64,000 nt of DNA, from positions 248,001-312,000 of the forward strand of contig JAHHHK010000003.1 of assembly GCA_019359395.1 (NCBI GenBank), in the 5' to 3' direction. The notes beneath the pieces are model-generated. The model worked only from the letters and a program-made list of their open reading frames with translations. It did no database searches and was not told the DNA's origin. The DNA comes from Komarekiella atlantica HA4396-MV6. Its GTDB lineage: Bacteria; Cyanobacteriota; Cyanobacteriia; Cyanobacteriales; Nostocaceae. Within the stretch, counting starts at the first letter, position 1, and each line of letters begins with the position of its first letter. Below are positions 37,212 to 45,746 of the stretch, in pieces. The position numbers and the translations under genes are program-made.

Positions 37212-39197
37212 TTACCAAAAATAACCAGGTTTTATGGTGGTTTGGCGGGTAGTAGAGTCGTATTTGAGGAGGTATTCGCGGGCGATCGCTTCATTTTCTC
37301 GTAGTGTTTCTACTTCTTTTTTGCCGATTTCGGTGTCGGTGGAGAGTAAGATTACTTGGTGGCTGGCGGATGGAAAGTAGCGTTCTACTAAGTTATTGCG
37401 GTGGGAGGAGTCTAGTCTACCTAATGGTGTATCGATTGCTACTGGTAAGCGTCGTCCAGAGACTTTGGCTAAACCCCAGAGGAAGGCGATCGCAAGTAGT
37501 TGTTTTTCGCCAGCAGAAAGGCGATGTTTCGGGACTGGTTTACCGTTGAAATCGTAAAGCGAAAGACTAAAAGTATTGGTGTCAATAGCGATACGATGTA
37601 CTAAGTCTGATTTATGGAGAAGATAAAGGAAACAATTTTTAACTTCTTCCTCTAATTTATTGAGTTTTCGCAGGGTTAATTTCTCACGAAAAATCTTGAG
37701 TGTTTCTTGAACTTTCGCTGCTGAAGTAATAATATGTTCGTTATTTTTTTGTTTAAAATTTTCTACAGTATATTCATTTAATTCTTTTTTTGATTTAGCA
37801 ATAATAGTTTCTAATTCAGCTAAACGTCGGCGGATTGCTTCGTAATTTGCTTTAGCTTCAACAACTTTATTTTGTGCTGTTTCTAGCGCCTGATGCAGCT
37901 TTTTATAATCTTCCGGTGCTGCTGCTGTCTGCACTTGTCTTTCAAGAGTATGAATTTCTTCTTCTTTATTTTTAATAATATTTAACTGCTGTTGAGCAGA
38001 AACTTGGGAATTTTGCAAGTGATAGATTAAATTATCTAGCTGACTTAAAGTTTCATCATCAGCTAATAGCCAAGATGCTTCTGTCTGTAAAGATTTTGCA
38101 TATAAACTATCTACATCTTTGACTAAAAATGATTGGATTTTTTCAACTTGTATCGGGGAAAGCTCTACCTGACTTAGCCACGTGAGTAAGCGCTGATCTC
38201 GCTCAATTAACAAATCTTTGGATATTTGTATCTGTTGATGACGAAATTCTTTTTCTCCCTGTGCTTGCACTTGATTAAGCAAATTGTGAATCAATGCTAG
38301 GGGTAAAACATCAGCCGCTAATTCACACATCGACTGACGCACTTGTTCAACTTCCGCAGCTTTTGCCTGCTGTTGTAGCTCTAATTGATTGCGTTCTACC
38401 GCAATTTTACCACCTTCAGAAATAAATTTATCAAAAGCTTCCCGCTGCTGGATTTCTAATTTTTCTAGCTGATTTTTGAGGGATTCTAATTTCTCTGCTG
38501 TTGTTTGATAATCTTCTTGCTGCTGGGTTAATCTAGTTTCAATTTCCTCTAAATTTGCTAAATCCTTACTATTACCAACTTCTTTGAGTTTACGGTTAAC
38601 TAAGATATCTAAATCAATTGCTAAACGGTCTGCTAACTCCAGTCCTAAAAGTCCGCGAATGGCTTCAACAACAATTGGTGGTGGTGTTTCCTGTTCTGCG
38701 AGTTCTTTAACTTGTTCACCATCAAAAAGAAATAAGTTAGAAATCCCTAATGGCAAAAGATTTTCTATATACTCATCCCAGATATTAACTAAAGCATCAG
38801 GCCATGTATCACTATCGCCCAAAATCCCTAATGTATCTTTACCTTCTTTAGGATTTTTTATCCAACTACGGACAACACGATATTTTATTGGCTTATCATT
38901 TTCGATATGTTCAAAAAGTAATTCAATCCGGGTGTCTGTAGTTGGATCTATCTTGCTGTTAACACATTGGTTAAGAAAATCGCTATAACTTAAACTACCA
39001 CGGGTAGAACATTGGGCGCGTTGTCCATAAAGGGCTAAACGAATAGCATCCATAAGGGTAGTTTTTCCACCGCCATTCATACCACCTAATAGGATGATTG
39101 GATGCGAGTTTTCTTCATTAATTTTTGGGTTAAGATTTATTATCTGTTTTCCACTGTATGGGCCAAAGTTTTGTAATACGAGTTCTAGAAATATCAT
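37212..39197 (-). CDS. dndD: DNA sulfur modification protein DndD (SMC-like ATPase)
   Basis: 661 residues. An SbcC/Rad50-like ATPase that partners DndC and DndE in replacing a non-bridging backbone oxygen by sulfur. Walker A is GGMNGGGKTT (38-47). A long coiled coil spans about 200-530 with no CxxC hook. The ABC signature is LSAGEKQ (from 560). Walker B is VAID (D589) followed by TPLGRLDSSHRNN, and the switch region LLSTDTEIG follows. The length is typical. Perfect HIP1 sites occur only in its last 280 bases. The order dndC-dndD-dndE is canonical, with a 234-base repeat-bearing gap before it. Confidence 0.95.
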   Translation of the reverse strand: MIFLELVLQNFGPYSGKQIINLNPKINEENSHPIILLGGMNGGGKTTLMDAIRLALYGQRAQCSTRGSLSYSDFLNQCVNSKIDPTTDTRIELLFEHIENDKPIKYRVVRSWIKNPKEGKDTLGILGDSDTWPDALVNIWDEYIENLLPLGISNLFLFDGEQVKELAEQETPPPIVVEAIRGLLGLELADRLAIDLDILVNRKLKEVGNSKDLANLEEIETRLTQQQEDYQTTAEKLESLKNQLEKLEIQQREAFDKFISEGGKIAVERNQLELQQQAKAAEVEQVRQSMCELAADVLPLALIHNLLNQVQAQGEKEFRHQQIQISKDLLIERDQRLLTWLSQVELSPIQVEKIQSFLVKDVDSLYAKSLQTEASWLLADDETLSQLDNLIYHLQNSQVSAQQQLNIIKNKEEEIHTLERQVQTAAAPEDYKKLHQALETAQNKVVEAKANYEAIRRRLAELETIIAKSKKELNEYTVENFKQKNNEHIITSAAKVQETLKIFREKLTLRKLNKLEEEVKNCFLYLLHKSDLVHRIAIDTNTFSLSLYDFNGKPVPKHRLSAGEKQLLAIAFLWGLAKVSGRRLPVAIDTPLGRLDSSHRNNLVERYFPSASHQVILLSTDTEIGKKEVETLRENEAIAREYLLKYDSTTRQTTIKPGYFW

Positions 39198-39231
39198 TGA
39201 TTTTTAAGATTATTAAATACCAGTTAAAAGT

Positions 39232-39261
39232 TTGTAGTGAGGGCTAAAGCCCTCACTACAA
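39232..39261. repeat. Perfect 14-base-stem palindrome between dndC and dndD
   Basis: TTGTAGTGAGGGCT and its exact complement flank AA. This hairpin is of a type widely dispersed in Nostoc genomes. It lies 35 bases upstream of dndD and could attenuate transcription from dndC, but has no T-run on the minus strand. Confidence 0.8.
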
Positions 39262-39388
39262 GCCAATAAAGTATATTACACAATGTAATATAGCTTTATT
39301 TATTCTTGCTTACATCTAATTGCATAAAATTTGATCTCATTTTTCTTCAACTCGTGTAGGCGGTCTTTGCTTCAGAAAGTCCTTTGAC

Positions 39389-39420
39389 GTATTGTCTGTA
39401 TAGCCGCGATTTCTAATCGT
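39389..39420 (-). repeat. Diverged copy of the dndB-dndC intergenic repeat
   Basis: Read on the minus strand it is CGATT-AGA-AATCG followed by CGGCTATACAGACAATAC. This matches the two copies at 41180 and 41244 in layout (a small palindrome, then the CTATACAGACAAAACC tail). It lies 12 bases beyond the dndC stop, in the opposite orientation to the other copies. Confidence 0.65.
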
Positions 39421-39431
39421 CCGATATTCTA

Positions 39432-41135
39432 TTATTCTTCTGTATTTTTCTTTGAAAATTTCATACTTGCCCAAGTTACCTGTTGAGCATTTTCAGCTTC
39501 ATCTAATTTATCCATTGCTGTAACATCTCCTAAAGTCATCTGCTTAACTTTTGCAACGTCACCTTGACTAACTGCTTCGCTTAATTCGCGTTTCAAACGA
39601 GCATTTTTAATCGCGTCTTCTGGAGAACGAGAACTCGTATTAAAACATTTTTCTAGGGTATCGTATATTCCCACGCGACGAGTCTTTTTGCGATACTGGC
39701 GTTCTGTGTCTAACAATTTCGCCATGAGTTCCAAGTGCATCGCGTCACCTTCACAGATTTCTTCTAATACTATCCATTCATCACGACCTAGTAGGCTATA
39801 GTCAGCCCCAGGACGCGGGTCTTGAAATTCTTCACCAGTCACTTCTTGATAAATACGGGGTAAACTATCATCAAATTCGTGTTTATCTTCTAGCCAAATG
39901 CGGCGAATTTCGCTCATTTCTTCTAGAGTAATTAGTGTGATGTCGCGCATATTTTCTGGTGCTGTGCGGCGGGTTTGTGTTTGTGCTTCTAATAATCGTC
40001 TGAGCCAATGCTCACGCCAATATTTGGTGTAAGGGCCATGAATTGGTTCAATAGAAACTTCACCATCAACATGACGCTCAAAAAGCTGGACTTCTCCCCA
40101 GATGCGACGGAAGTCTCTTTTATCGCGGTCATCTCTATTATCTAATTCATTACGAATATCTAATAGAGGCTGCATCCATTCTTTTTCTTCATCATTTTGA
40201 ATCATTGCCTCCATCGATTTATCCTTACTAACAATTGTGCAAACCCAACAGCCAAATCGAGAATCACCACAGCTAGCAGTAGAAGTATCAACAACTAAAG
40301 GACATTCATTATCTGCTGTAGCACCTCGATACATGGTGAACAAGTTTTTATTGCTATATTTCCAAGGGTTTTGCCACTGATTTAGGTAAATCCAAACTTC
40401 ATCGGTACGCCAATCTTCGATAGGGCTATAAATTAAAGAATTAGGCAAGCTTGCACTATGGTAAAGCTGAGATGTCGGTAAACTTGAATCAGAAACGAGG
40501 CGGTCTTTTAGGCTACCTGCTTGATGTTTTTCCATTGAAATAGCACGCTTGATGCTTTCAGCCTTACGCGTACCTAAAACAAGAATAACTTCCCCATTTA
40601 CTCTAACTACATCACGGATAAAGTGGTTAGAAGGATGAATTTTTAAACGGTCTGTACACCAACGGAATTTTCCTCGCGGCGTTGGATAACCTTTACCAAT
40701 TAAGCTTACCCAGAATGTCTCTTTAATTTCTGGTTGTAATAAATGGGGTTCAATGGGCATTTTTTGTTCTTTAGCAGTAACCCTCATTTTTTCTAAGGAT
40801 TTCCTTACCCAAACAGAGACTACAGGGTTTTCTACCAGTGTGTCAGTTGTAATAACATGAATAGTCTTTTTTCGTTTTTCAACTGGTAGTTCTGCGATCG
40901 CATTCCAGATAAGCTGTAAAGTGGCAGTACTATCTTTACCACCGGAATAGCCTACTACCCAAGGTATCTGGTCTAAACAATACAATTCTTGAATTTCAGT
41001 GGTGAGAGCTTGGATGTAGTCCACTAACTCTGCTACAGTACGTGTTTGCTGACCTGTCTTGAAAAATTGCTCCTCTTGGGGAGACCCCAAGACCGCATTT
41101 TTCGCTTTATTTTCTGCTTGTTGTGCTATAGTCAT
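39432..41135 (-). CDS. dndC: DNA sulfur modification protein DndC (PAPS reductase-like)
   Basis: 567 residues. DndC has ATP pyrophosphatase activity and a 4Fe-4S cluster and activates the DNA for sulfur transfer. The PP-loop is SGGKDS (64-69). Candidate cluster cysteines are C160 (FRWCTDRLK), C278, C289, C296 and C299 (SCGDSRFGCWVC). ATG 41135 has AAGGAGAA directly upstream. No dndA (cysteine desulfurase) is nearby; a housekeeping IscS-type desulfurase usually supplies sulfur in such loci. The gene is divergent from dndB and is bracketed by copies of one repeat. Confidence 0.95.
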   Translation of the reverse strand: MTIAQQAENKAKNAVLGSPQEEQFFKTGQQTRTVAELVDYIQALTTEIQELYCLDQIPWVVGYSGGKDSTATLQLIWNAIAELPVEKRKKTIHVITTDTLVENPVVSVWVRKSLEKMRVTAKEQKMPIEPHLLQPEIKETFWVSLIGKGYPTPRGKFRWCTDRLKIHPSNHFIRDVVRVNGEVILVLGTRKAESIKRAISMEKHQAGSLKDRLVSDSSLPTSQLYHSASLPNSLIYSPIEDWRTDEVWIYLNQWQNPWKYSNKNLFTMYRGATADNECPLVVDTSTASCGDSRFGCWVCTIVSKDKSMEAMIQNDEEKEWMQPLLDIRNELDNRDDRDKRDFRRIWGEVQLFERHVDGEVSIEPIHGPYTKYWREHWLRRLLEAQTQTRRTAPENMRDITLITLEEMSEIRRIWLEDKHEFDDSLPRIYQEVTGEEFQDPRPGADYSLLGRDEWIVLEEICEGDAMHLELMAKLLDTERQYRKKTRRVGIYDTLEKCFNTSSRSPEDAIKNARLKRELSEAVSQGDVAKVKQMTLGDVTAMDKLDEAENAQQVTWASMKFSKKNTEE

Positions 41136-41377
41136 TTCTCCTTCTCTCTGGAAACCTGGCGTAATATCGGGGTAAATTGGGCGAATAAAATTCGCGGCTA
41201 TACAGACAAAACCTACTTCTGTGAGTTGAAAAAAAGCGAATAAGGCGAATAGAATTCGCTTCTACACAGACAAAACCAGCGACCTGGGTTTAAAAAAGTT
41301 TTTAAAAACTTTATTACTAATATCTAATTTTTTAGATAATTAAACTACATAATACTATTCTGTTTTTAAAATTTAAC
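41136..41377. promoter_or_regulatory. dndB-dndC divergent regulatory region with two palindromic repeats
   Basis: Copies at 41180-41213 and 41244-41277 each hold a small palindrome (GCGAAT-AAA-ATTCGC and GCGAAT-AGA-ATTCGC) followed by CTAYACAGACAAAACC; an extra half-site AGCGAATAAGG lies at 41235. Both dndC and dndB promoters must lie here. DndB proteins of Streptomyces and Salmonella are repressors of their dnd operons, so these palindromes are candidate DndB operators; equally they may be dispersed Nostoc repeats. Confidence 0.5.
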
Positions 41378-42976
41378 ATGAAAGATAGTGCATCTGACCC
41401 AACTGCTGACATCGCTAGAGAATACCTGGAACGAGAAAATAAAGAAAAGCAGGTACTAGCTTTACTCCTAGAGAAGTTTTTAGGGAGAAAAGATCAGATT
41501 CTCGTTCAAAAAACCGAAATGGGTGGTACTGAGGCTTATGTTAGCTCTGTTACACTGGAATGGTTTGCAGGTCGGGTTCACTTTGCCTCTGGCTTACCTC
41601 TGTTTCAGAAAAAGTACAATCCTGAAACTGATAATGTCGAGATTGACGCGGATAGTATTGATGAAATTCAGCAACGCCCCCTTGATTGGTCACGTCAAGC
41701 ACCGCTAGTGCAGTATTTGGCGGCTCGACACAACCATAAGTTTCCGCCGGTGCTGGTGGTAATTAATCAACCGTGGGTAGATAATCCTAAAGCTGCTGAG
41801 TGGGATAGCGAAGGACGCGCTACCAAGTCTACGACTGATTTTATACCCCTAGATAAAGACGGTAAGGTAGGTCTGCTAAATATTTCTGAGGATGATGTAA
41901 CCATATATGCACTAGATGGTCAACATCGACTCATGGGAGTGCAGGGGTTGATGGAGTTAATTAAAACTCGTAAACTCCAGCGCTATAAAAAAGATAAAGG
42001 TGCTGATGACAGTTTTATTACAGTCAATGATTTGATAGAAAAGTACCAAGTAGACCTTGCTTATTTGCAGAATTTACCCAAGGAAAAAATTGGTATTGAG
42101 TTTATCTGTGCGGTAGCGCCTGGGGAAACTCGCACCCAGGCAAGGCGCAGAGTAAGGTCGATTTTTGTTCATGTCAACCTGATGGCTGCACCGTTGACTA
42201 AAGGGCAACTAACACAGTTGAATGAGGATGATGGTTTTGCGATCGTTGCTAGAAAAATTGCAGTTACACATCCACTATTAGAACAACGACAAGAGCGTAA
42301 ACCCCGCGTCAATTGGAATAGTGCAACGGTGGCTTCCAATTCTACAGTTTTGACGACTTTGCAAGCTCTACAAGATATGTCTGAGCGATATTTGGCTCAA
42401 AAGTTCCCCCACTGGAAACCCTTAGAGAAAGGTCTAATTCCCATGCGTCCAGAAGATGAAGAACTTGAGCAGGGAATTGAGAAATTTAGCAAGCTATTTG
42501 ATAATTTGGCTAGTCTTCCTAGTTATAAAATTTTAGAACACGAAGATACACCAGCTTTACGGCGGTTCAGCTTTGAGAAGGATGGAGGTGAAGGAAATAT
42601 GCTTTTCCGTCCGGTTGCTCAAGTTGCATTAGCGCAAGCTTTGGGAATTTTGGTATTTAAAAAAGGTTTTTCTCTGACAGATATTTTTAAGAAGCTGCGG
42701 AAGTTTGACCAGCAAGGCGGCTTTAGTGGTATGGAATACCCTCAATCTCTGTGGTATGGGGTTTTGTATGACCCAAATAAAAAGCGGGTGCAGGTTGCTG
42801 GACGGGATTTGGCGGCGAAATTATTGGTTTACATACTGGGTGGAATTCAAGAACAGATGGAACGTGCTGAACTTCGCAAAGCTTTGGCTGATGCTAGGAC
42901 TGTGGAAGATAAAACTATAGGTTTTGATGGCAAGCTTGTTGAACCGAAAGCGGTAGGACTTCCACCTGTCCTGTAA
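41378..42976 (+). CDS. dndB: DndB, DGQHR-domain regulator of phosphorothioation
   Basis: 532 residues, a DGQHR-domain protein with the signature ALDGQHRLMG (DGQHR 180-184). It also has FVHVNLMAAPLTKGQ and the later VAGRDLAAKLLVYILGG region. DndB lowers the frequency of phosphorothioation and acts as an autorepressor in studied systems. This copy is longer than the classical DndB of about 360 residues, as in other cyanobacteria. It is transcribed opposite to dndC. Its stop codon (TAA, 42974-42976) directly abuts the stop codon of the HNH gene on the other strand. The start has no clear Shine-Dalgarno. Confidence 0.88.
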   Translation: MKDSASDPTADIAREYLERENKEKQVLALLLEKFLGRKDQILVQKTEMGGTEAYVSSVTLEWFAGRVHFASGLPLFQKKYNPETDNVEIDADSIDEIQQRPLDWSRQAPLVQYLAARHNHKFPPVLVVINQPWVDNPKAAEWDSEGRATKSTTDFIPLDKDGKVGLLNISEDDVTIYALDGQHRLMGVQGLMELIKTRKLQRYKKDKGADDSFITVNDLIEKYQVDLAYLQNLPKEKIGIEFICAVAPGETRTQARRRVRSIFVHVNLMAAPLTKGQLTQLNEDDGFAIVARKIAVTHPLLEQRQERKPRVNWNSATVASNSTVLTTLQALQDMSERYLAQKFPHWKPLEKGLIPMRPEDEELEQGIEKFSKLFDNLASLPSYKILEHEDTPALRRFSFEKDGGEGNMLFRPVAQVALAQALGILVFKKGFSLTDIFKKLRKFDQQGGFSGMEYPQSLWYGVLYDPNKKRVQVAGRDLAAKLLVYILGGIQEQMERAELRKALADARTVEDKTIGFDGKLVEPKAVGLPPVL

Positions 42977-43918
42977 TTATGCTTGAAATATATTTTGGCG
43001 ATGCCATTGCAGCGCTTCTAGTTGTGGAAAGTGTTGCTCTGTATTTGGTAGAAGTATTGTTTCACCATGAAAATCTTTCATAAGTTTACTATGATGAGAT
43101 GCTTCTTCCAAATCATTACTAACTATAATTTTGTATTGTTCATCTACAGCAAACCAACCCCTATCAAATGCCCAATGATGATTTTTGCAAAGAGCAATTC
43201 CATTATGAATTTTGTTATCATAAAACTGTGAAAATGGCTTAATGTGTGCGCCATTTACAATATTTTGATTTACTTTTTTAGTTACTTTTAGTCCACAAAA
43301 GGCACATCTGTAATCATAAATGTGTACAACTGCTTTCCTGAAGAAAGCATTTCTAATAATTGCTCGTTTGAAGCTCCACCTTGGATTAGTCTCTAAAATT
43401 GCTGTTTCAATTGATTTTTCTATCTTTACCGCGTTATCTTGAAAAGTTTGATTTATTTGTAAAATAGCTTCTAAATCATTTTCATTATCAGAAAAGAAAG
43501 CTGTCAAAAGTGCGTCAATTAGTTCTTTTCTATAAGATTCATCTTCCAAAAAATTAAATAATTCACTGTCTAGATATGCGTATTCAACAACCTCCTTTAG
43601 TTTGTTAATTGTTTTCGGCTGTAACCCATTAAATTCAGGCTTAAATTTTAAATACCAAAAGCCCTCAGTTTGCAGATGAAGGAAAGGATAGTGTAAACCA
43701 CCTTTGTAAGATGGAGAACCAATCACATTCCAATACTTCTCAAATGTTTGAATTAATTCATCTGAAACTGGAATCTCATTAGTAGTAATAACACCTCGCG
43801 CAATCAAATCAATTACAGATAAAAGTAATATTGGTTTATATTGAGCGTTACCACGCTTCTGGCTACTACTCACATTTAATTCAGCAAAGCGTTGACAGTA
43901 GTATACTAGATTTTTCAT
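42977..43918 (-). CDS. HNH endonuclease with probable DNA sulfur-binding domain (SBD-HNH)
   Basis: 313 residues. The N-terminal about 150 residues (KRGNAQYKPILLLSVIDLI, ISxxLIQTFEKYWNV-like stretch, HYPFLHLQTEGFWYLKF) resemble the sulfur-binding domain of ScoMcrA/SprMcrA, type IV enzymes that read phosphorothioate DNA. The C-terminal HNH domain has zinc ligands C205/C208 and C244/H247. The catalytic part is AHIKPF (H225), N239 and H248, then AFDRGWF. It is probably a PT-dependent or PT-sensing nuclease. It is the last gene of the right-hand minus-strand run, 31 bases after dnd-associated protein 4, and meets dndB tail to tail. The family call is by pattern; a methyl-dependent nuclease is the alternative. 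Confidence 0.78.
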   Translation of the reverse strand: MKNLVYYCQRFAELNVSSSQKRGNAQYKPILLLSVIDLIARGVITTNEIPVSDELIQTFEKYWNVIGSPSYKGGLHYPFLHLQTEGFWYLKFKPEFNGLQPKTINKLKEVVEYAYLDSELFNFLEDESYRKELIDALLTAFFSDNENDLEAILQINQTFQDNAVKIEKSIETAILETNPRWSFKRAIIRNAFFRKAVVHIYDYRCAFCGLKVTKKVNQNIVNGAHIKPFSQFYDNKIHNGIALCKNHHWAFDRGWFAVDEQYKIIVSNDLEEASHHSKLMKDFHGETILLPNTEQHFPQLEALQWHRQNIFQA

Positions 43919-43949
43919 ATTTAATAACTTAATTAAGCAAGCAAAAAAA

Positions 43950-44420
43950 TCAATTTAAGAATTTACTGAGGTTAAATTCTTCTTCTAACAGTTCTTTTGT
44001 TCCTCTTTCAGAAATCAGAACTAATAGAAGTCGCTCTGAGTAATCAACAGAACCTCGCAACTCGTTTTGTAAAATTTCTAATCCTCCATTAGCATATTCT
44101 TCAAATATTTGAGTACGTTTATCTTCATCTTGTTCTTCTCTAGATGAGAGGATGTTGATATCTTTAGTTTCAGTAATTCCTAATAATTTAATGATTAGGT
44201 CATATCCTAATGAAGCAAAATTTTCTTGTGGAATTGGAGATGGTTCTCGTTTTGTGGTTTCTCCCAAAGGAACGCGCTTTTTATATTTAACGCCTATAGC
44301 TGCTGCAAATACCATTACTTCTACATAAGTCTGAAAAGGCCCAGTTGTCTCTTTTGATGCTACTAGAGATTTCACAAACTCAGCCTTATCTTTAGCAACC
44401 CTGATTCTGTTTGCAGCCAT
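43950..44420 (-). CDS. dnd system-associated protein 4
   Basis: 156 residues. The N-terminal RIRVAKDKAEFVKSLV, the middle PFQTYVEVMVFAAAIGVKYKK and the C-terminal EFNLSKFL match the small family annotated as dnd system-associated protein 4 (TIGR04062), which occurs with dnd genes in cyanobacteria and other bacteria. No catalytic motif is seen; the fold looks all-helical and it may be an adaptor. It sits 31 bases before the SBD-HNH gene on the same strand and is probably cotranscribed with it. No perfect HIP1 lies in either gene. Confidence 0.8.
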   Translation of the reverse strand: MAANRIRVAKDKAEFVKSLVASKETTGPFQTYVEVMVFAAAIGVKYKKRVPLGETTKREPSPIPQENFASLGYDLIIKLLGITETKDINILSSREEQDEDKRTQIFEEYANGGLEILQNELRGSVDYSERLLLVLISERGTKELLEEEFNLSKFLN

Positions 44421-44535
44421 GATATTAATATCTACATTGTTGCCATCTTAACCGACAGCGAAAAACGATCGCTACGTTTACGCACTTGCCAAGGTATTAT
44501 TTTATAATAGTATGCAGGCGATCGCTAAACAAACA

Positions 44536-45087
44536 CTAAACAAACAAATTATCCACCAACATAGTCCATCCTGGTAACGCAGATTCAGCTTCCGCCACCT
44601 CACCACGGCGATACACTTGTGCTTCTTCGGGATTACTAGCACGATATACTCTGATAACTTCCTCTTTGAGTACATCCACATCCCAAACTACCAAGGTACC
44701 CGCCGCAAAATAATCACGGCGTTTGCTAGCCATATCTTTCTCTGCTGTCTCACCATAATCATTTTCACTTCTTACCTCAGCAGCAAACACAGGCGCACCA
44801 TTAAGGAACTTCCCACCTGTAGGTTTACCAATATAAAATGCAGCATCAGGACTTAAAGAACGACGATGAGGGAGATTGACAATAAAACCGACATTATCAG
44901 GTAAAGCATAACCACTTTTTGTCAGTCTTTCGTAATCACGCAAATTAGCATAAATTTCACCGCCTGCACGTCCTGGTAAAAATCCAGTTGGAGACATCAG
45001 CACCAATTTTCCATTGACAATCTCTGCTTTACAATTTTCGGGTAAGTGATACAAATCTTCAATAGTTGCTTCAGTTTTAATACTCAT
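44536..45087 (-). CDS. Uma2 family protein (PD-(D/E)XK fold), copy 1 in the Dnd island
   Basis: 183 residues. Family marks are ENCKAEIVNGKLVLMSPTG, SLSPDAAFYIG (core Asp), VFAAEVRSENDYG (ExR/K core position; Arg here instead of the common Lys), and LPGWTMLVDNLFV at the end. The substitution in the ExK position could weaken catalysis. It is 36 bases after the second Uma2 gene on the same strand and only about 25-30% like it by eye, so the pair is not a recent duplication. Its role in phosphorothioation is not established. Confidence 0.85.
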   Translation of the reverse strand: MSIKTEATIEDLYHLPENCKAEIVNGKLVLMSPTGFLPGRAGGEIYANLRDYERLTKSGYALPDNVGFIVNLPHRRSLSPDAAFYIGKPTGGKFLNGAPVFAAEVRSENDYGETAEKDMASKRRDYFAAGTLVVWDVDVLKEEVIRVYRASNPEEAQVYRRGEVAEAESALPGWTMLVDNLFV

Positions 45088-45123
45088 AAAACATCTTCTA
45101 ATTAGTTAGCAATAATCTCAATT

Positions 45124-45735
45124 TCACCCTCTTTCCTCCGCGTCCTCTGCGCCTCTGCGGTTCGTTTTTCCTGCAAATTGAACATCCTCATAAACCAAAG
45201 AAATAGGAAAGTGAAAATCAACACTAGTTAAATGAACTTCATCCCCTTCTTCAAAAGGATGTAACTCCCAAAGTCCTCTATCATTTAGCCGGAAACAATC
45301 TAAACTGACCTTTTCAGCATTAATAAGGACATATTCTTGCAAAGTTTCGATACGGCGATACTGCGTAAATTTACTGCCTCTATCATAAGCTTCTGTACTA
45401 GGGGAAAGAACCTCAACAATTAAACAAGGATACTGAATAAATTTAATTGCTTGCCTGTCTCTTTGATCACAAGTTACCACAACATCTGGATAGTGAAATG
45501 GCCCATTTTCAGATACACCTACTTTTGCATCCGCCATAAAAGCACGACAGGAACTTCCCCGAAGGTGACTTTTTAACGCCGAAGCTAAATTTAAGGCAAT
45601 ACTAGTATGGGGAATAGTACCCCCAGTCATAGCAAATACTTCACCATTGATATATTCGTATTTAATATCTTGGCGTTCTTCCCATTCCAGGTATTCCTGG
45701 GGACTCATATACTTTCCGCCTGGACTCGCAACCAT
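45124..45735 (-). CDS. Uma2 family protein, copy 2 in the Dnd island
   Basis: 203 residues. Typical Uma2: YLEWEERQDIKYEYINGEV, HYPDVVVTCD (core Asp), YPCLIVEVLSPSTEAYDRG (ExL-S variant widespread in the family), RIETLQEYVLIN. The last 14 residues (TNRRGAEDAEERG) are read from an interspersed repeat (CCGCAGAGGCGCAGAGGACG on the minus strand), so the original stop has been lost. It starts 11 bases after the SMC-like ATPase stop, so it is in the same transcription unit. Nuclease fold is established; the target is unknown. Confidence 0.87.
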   Translation of the reverse strand: MVASPGGKYMSPQEYLEWEERQDIKYEYINGEVFAMTGGTIPHTSIALNLASALKSHLRGSSCRAFMADAKVGVSENGPFHYPDVVVTCDQRDRQAIKFIQYPCLIVEVLSPSTEAYDRGSKFTQYRRIETLQEYVLINAEKVSLDCFRLNDRGLWELHPFEEGDEVHLTSVDFHFPISLVYEDVQFAGKTNRRGAEDAEERG

Positions 45736-45746
45736 AACTTTATCCT

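Noticed and set aside
37304-39100. Several plus-strand frames opposite dndD
   Set aside because: They are complements of the coiled-coil coding sequence and show no family features.
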